Source: Pyrrhosoma nymphula (taxonomy: Eukaryota > Arthropoda > Insecta > Odonata > Coenagrionidae). Taken from it: a stretch of DNA of 64,000 bases. The stretch covers positions 90,737,838-90,801,837 of the forward strand of contig OY754339.1 of NCBI GenBank assembly GCA_963573305.1, in the 5' to 3' direction. Positions 60,736 to 64,000 of the stretch are shown piece by piece; the first letter of the stretch is position 1, and each line of letters begins with the position of its first letter. Made by a program: the position numbers and the translations under genes. Under the pieces are notes generated by a model. It was not told where the DNA came from. It saw only the letters and a program-made list of their open reading frames with translations, and searched no databases.

Positions 60736-62809
60736 CAAAATGATTCTTTGGAATCACATTTATTTCAAAATCTCACACTAATTGGCGTCATGGATGGGCA
60801 TTTCTATTTTACATTACATGTCATTACTCCTCCGCAGGCCACAATTCAAAAACAAATATTGCATTTAATGAAATGGTGGCACACTGCTCTGCACCTTGAT
60901 GTAAACCACCTGATATACAACTCATGCTACCATAATCAGGGTATTTAAAAAATTTATGTTTTTAAAGAAAATTGTAAAAGATAAATATATAAAATGCAAA
61001 GTGCTTAGGAAAACCATACATGAAGGAATGAAATAGTGAACATAACGTCGCGTGTACGCATCGATGGGAAGAATTGGGTTATTAATTATAGAAAAATAAA
61101 ATTTTAGAAAGAATACGAAAAAAGATGTTTTCGTTCATTGTGATGGTGAAGGTTGTATGGGACACCGATGAGTGCATCTATAGAAGAGAACTTTTGTTCC
61201 TTTCGGTGCCTTATGTAGTATATTTTGAGTATTAATGAAAATAATGTGAGATCTTGGAAAAACAGTAATTTTCACACGTCCTTGTGTATGATGCGCATCT
61301 GATATTTTGTTCGGAAAAATACGTGCGCATGGTACACGCGTAAATACGAGCATTCATGCCCACCATACCGTACCCTTTCGGAGTAGACACCTTACAAAAT
61401 AATAACCTTTATGACAAAAATATAATACAACATAATATCATTTACATATATTGATTAAATTGATTTGCGAGGCAATGGTGGGAAGTTAGGCTTTTCATCA
61501 AATTTTGCCAGTATTTCGCAAAAGACTATTCTGTAGTATTCGTACATTGTGTTTATTATAATGTACTGAATAATAATTATGTCCCTGGAACAATAAATTT
61601 TCTATCTATCAAAAATGTTGACCTATTTTTTTCTAGTTTTACTCTTGCATTTCCTCACACTTACCCTTCAATTATTAAATAATCCTACAATTCCTACTCT
61701 TTAATCACATTCATCAATGACTTTCTGGATATACGACCCTTTTCTATCACACCATTCTCTCCTCAATCAATACGGTATTTTTATGTGCCCCAATGGAGCC
61801 CAATGGTAAAGGGGTAAAGGGTTTTGGAGGGAAATAGTAGAAAAAAAATCAAGACTCGCCGTTTCATTGAAACCGGACGCTATCGAGAGATTTCCACGGA
61901 GGTAGAGAATTGATGAGAGGAGACATATATAGCCTGCGGTTATGGCGCTGGGATTTCTTTTTTTAATCGGACGGAGCGAGTGACCGATGGCGTTCTTTTG
62001 GTGATCCATCACAGGCATTCGTCACACAGATTGACGTTCCCCGTGGATGGAGCGCGGACGAAGAATCGGGGAAATCAAACAGTAGAGGAACGGATTGCGA
62101 TATCACGCAAACATGCGGTGCGGGCAGAGATTCCGTGTTTCTCGTTCACGAGGCAGAGTGAACAAAAAAAATGAAATAGAATTAAGATCATTTTCCGCCT
62201 TTCGTTTTTCATTTTTTTTTCGACAAAAAATACTTTTTTTATCTCTTTTAGCACTAAATGTAGGTAAATGAATTCATTTCCTTTAGTATAGCAATTGACA
62301 ATAATTTTTTTCATAATTATTTACAATTGAAACTACTTTGAGAGCTGTTTGTTTTAATTAATAAATGTTACCCATGAATGCATTATCAGGAGTATAGGAC
62401 ATACTTCCTATGTCTAACTCTAAAGTAAAAAAAATTAAATATATTTTTCCTTTAGGCATATCTTTTTATGGAAAAAAGAGCTTTGAGTTTGATAAAACTT
62501 TATGTTGTTCTAATAGAAGTTTAACGTTGCTTCCATGGCAGGGGTTACCGGGTGCATAATCATATCATAAGAAACAATTAATGATAGCGATATTGCTCTA
62601 CCGTGAAAGTTTTCTAAGGTATAACATAAGCCTAAATATAGAAGTGAACATGAGTAGACCTAATTCGAGGTAAAGTGCAGAAGTATTGGTTAGGGAAACT
62701 AAACCGTTCAACTGATAGAACAGCAAGAGATGCTCTAACAACAAAATCACAGTCTTGAACTTAATTATTTCCTAATTGAAGAACACGCAGTCCTGCGGGA
62801 CAAAATTTG

Positions 62810-62844
62810 ATGGTTTAATATGGTGTAACACCATATTAAACCAT
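62810..62844. repeat. Perfect 17-bp-arm palindrome
   Basis: ATGGTTTAATATGGTGT, one central A, then the exact reverse complement. Confidence 0.92.
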
Positions 62845-63573
62845 TTGTATCATGCTTCTAAGATATTATAACTGTGATAGAGGCTGAAAAGTAAAGAATA
62901 GCCTTTAAAATACGCTGAGAACAACTAGATCAGAGGAAAGAAGTGATATAGAAAACTGGGTTTGATTGGATAATTCTCCGTTCAGAAAAGACCACACATA
63001 TCAATATACTCTCTTATGATGCCCAGGTGCCAGCTTCGACTCAGATTTGTGACGGTGAAAGAATTAGAGAAGGTGACTGGACAAATGTGGAGGCTACAGA
63101 ACTAGTTACACATACCGAAGGCCACAGTCCCGGAAATGAGTGACATTTTTCAGTGGGATCTCTATCCTTACTTGAGTTCTATGCGATGAACGCTTCAATT
63201 ACCAACCTGATTCGGTGGATTTGTACGTTAAACTTCGGACCCTTTGGCACCTTTCGTAAAAATTTGGCTAAAGACGAAGCCGAGTATCTTTCCACCATTC
63301 CTCAGTTACCCAAAATAAACTTTTTCCATTATCATCCATCCTAAACGGTGCAAATGACCCCAGAGCTCGGTTGTCCTTCAAATACCCAACCATGTACCGA
63401 CTTTTGCTCATACTCTCCACACCCACAACACAACACGTTCAGTCAAACTTTTTCATCGTCTTCCACTCCCAAATCGAATATATTTTACTCTTTTCCCATT
63501 CTCTTTATGCAGAGTCCAGATGTCATCCAAGTCCGGGTTTTAATCCATCCCTATTCCTCAATTTGGACGTCGG

Positions 63574-64000
63574 GGGACGTGCACTGATTCATGCTAATAA
63601 TACAACTGTAATTACTATCCCTCAAAATAATACCTGATTAATTGGATAAAATTTTAGTCCTCAAAACTTACTTTGATAGATAGGTAAAATGAATAAAATT
63701 GATAATGATATAACTAATGCAATTACACCTCTTAATTTGATAGGGATTGAATGGCATAAGAATATAATAAATATCATAACGGTTGAATAGGAACTGGAGT
63801 TACTAATGGATTGGATGGAATGAAATAATCAGAATCTCGTAATATGTAAGTGTTTACTAATAATAATATAACTAATAGTATAATTAATATAAAGAATCCA
63901 ACTACATTCATTCATGACAAATAAGGATGAAATGAAACTGTATCTCTATCTCTATTCAATCCTTTCTATAGTCTTAATTTAGCGGATTATCAGAACCAGT
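63574..64000 (-). pseudogene. Nuclear copy of mitochondrial cytochrome b (NUMT)
   Basis: Read on the minus strand with the invertebrate mitochondrial code, the segment gives GLNSDSDTVSFHPYLSWMNV, then DSDYFIPSNPLVTPVPIQPLW, KLSGVIALVISLSILFILP and KFWGLKFYPINQVLFWGM, ending at AWISARP. This is the C-terminal half of cytochrome b, the quinol-oxidising subunit of complex III. TGA must be Trp and AGA Ser. Frame breaks near 63959 and 63749 and replacement of the usual PEW by PLW mark it as a dead nuclear copy. Cytochrome b similarity stops at 63574, just after the ARP codons, beside a GGACGT direct repeat (63565-63570 and 63575-63580). The other end lies beyond the window. Confidence 0.9.

Larger units (their letters stand above)
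59291..63573. other. Gene-free DNA with hairpins and one CpG-richer patch
   Basis: Perfect hairpins lie at 60690-60735 (20-bp arms) and 62810-62844 (17-bp arms). The patch 61860-62160 is CpG-richer than its surroundings and has CATATATAGCC near 61922. The 101-codon frame 60643-60948 spans the first hairpin and has no known motif. No gene was recognised. Confidence 0.5.

Noticed and set aside
60643..60948. 101-codon + frame
   Set aside because: It starts in unique DNA, runs through the perfect hairpin at 60690-60735 and has no known motif.
1..64000. CRISPR arrays, bacterial operons, viral genomes
   Set aside because: No regularly spaced identical repeats, no dense collinear gene sets and no recognisable viral proteins were found.

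Overview
The window is AT-rich animal nuclear DNA, most likely from an arthropod. Three things point there. A nuclear copy of mitochondrial cytochrome b at the right edge only reads through with the invertebrate mitochondrial code (TGA as Trp, AGA as Ser). The mobile elements (Penelope-like, RTE-like LINE, Jockey/R1-like LINE pieces, piggyBac, a Transib/RAG1-like transposase, tRNA-derived SINEs) are a typical arthropod mixture. No operons or bacterial gene packing are present. I could not recognise a single host protein-coding gene. Almost everything that can be named is mobile-element DNA, and most of it is broken.

Layout. 1-9.9 kb: gene-free DNA with one small foldback (1018-1131) carrying a hammerhead-like core. 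9.96-13.31 kb: a nearly full-length but frame-broken RTE-like LINE on the + strand. 13.3-19.8 kb: gene-free, with a strongly G-rich/polypurine block at 16.05-16.75 kb. 19.8-22.0 kb: an R1/Jockey-like RT scrap (+), a ~121-bp tandem repeat with TGACGTCA, then a decayed Transib/RAG1-like transposase (-). 22-30.2 kb: gene-free, with a partial segmental duplication (26.88-27.51 kb) beside a CpG-rich block (27.7-28.25 kb) that ends in a splice-donor-like site. 30.26-32.06 kb: decayed Penelope-like element (-) with a 63-bp-arm inverted repeat at its 3' end. 32.3-32.9 kb: pyrimidine-rich cryptic repeat. 33.4-40.2 kb: gene-free. 40.24-40.39 kb: a near-perfect 72-bp-arm foldback. 41.2-44.2 kb: SINE, foldback, two Jockey-like RT scraps and another foldback. 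46.3-47.6 kb: SINE and a small Penelope-derived composite with inverted ends, a GIY-YIG domain and a 100-bp perfect palindrome.

51.37-53.87 kb: a Penelope-like element with an uninterrupted 787-codon reading frame (RT plus GIY-YIG endonuclease) followed by a hammerhead-ribozyme-like 3' segment. 55.19-58.44 kb: a nearly complete piggyBac copy with matching 16-bp terminal inverted repeats, a TTAA at one end and four copies of a subterminal GGGGTA/TACCCC palindrome, but a broken transposase. 58.6-63.6 kb: a dispersed repeat, a tRNA-type SINE and otherwise gene-free DNA. 63.57-64.0 kb: the cytochrome b NUMT, running off the window.

The most interesting thread joins five loci. Four carry a hammerhead-like core with the same architecture: CTGANGA or one change from it, one extra base, a helix II hairpin, GAAA, a palindromic helix III, then a C cleavage position. 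A fifth keeps only the 3' half of the motif. Two sit just downstream of Penelope GIY-YIG sequence, one lies at the 3' end of the minus-strand Penelope copy, and three are inverted (foldback) versions.
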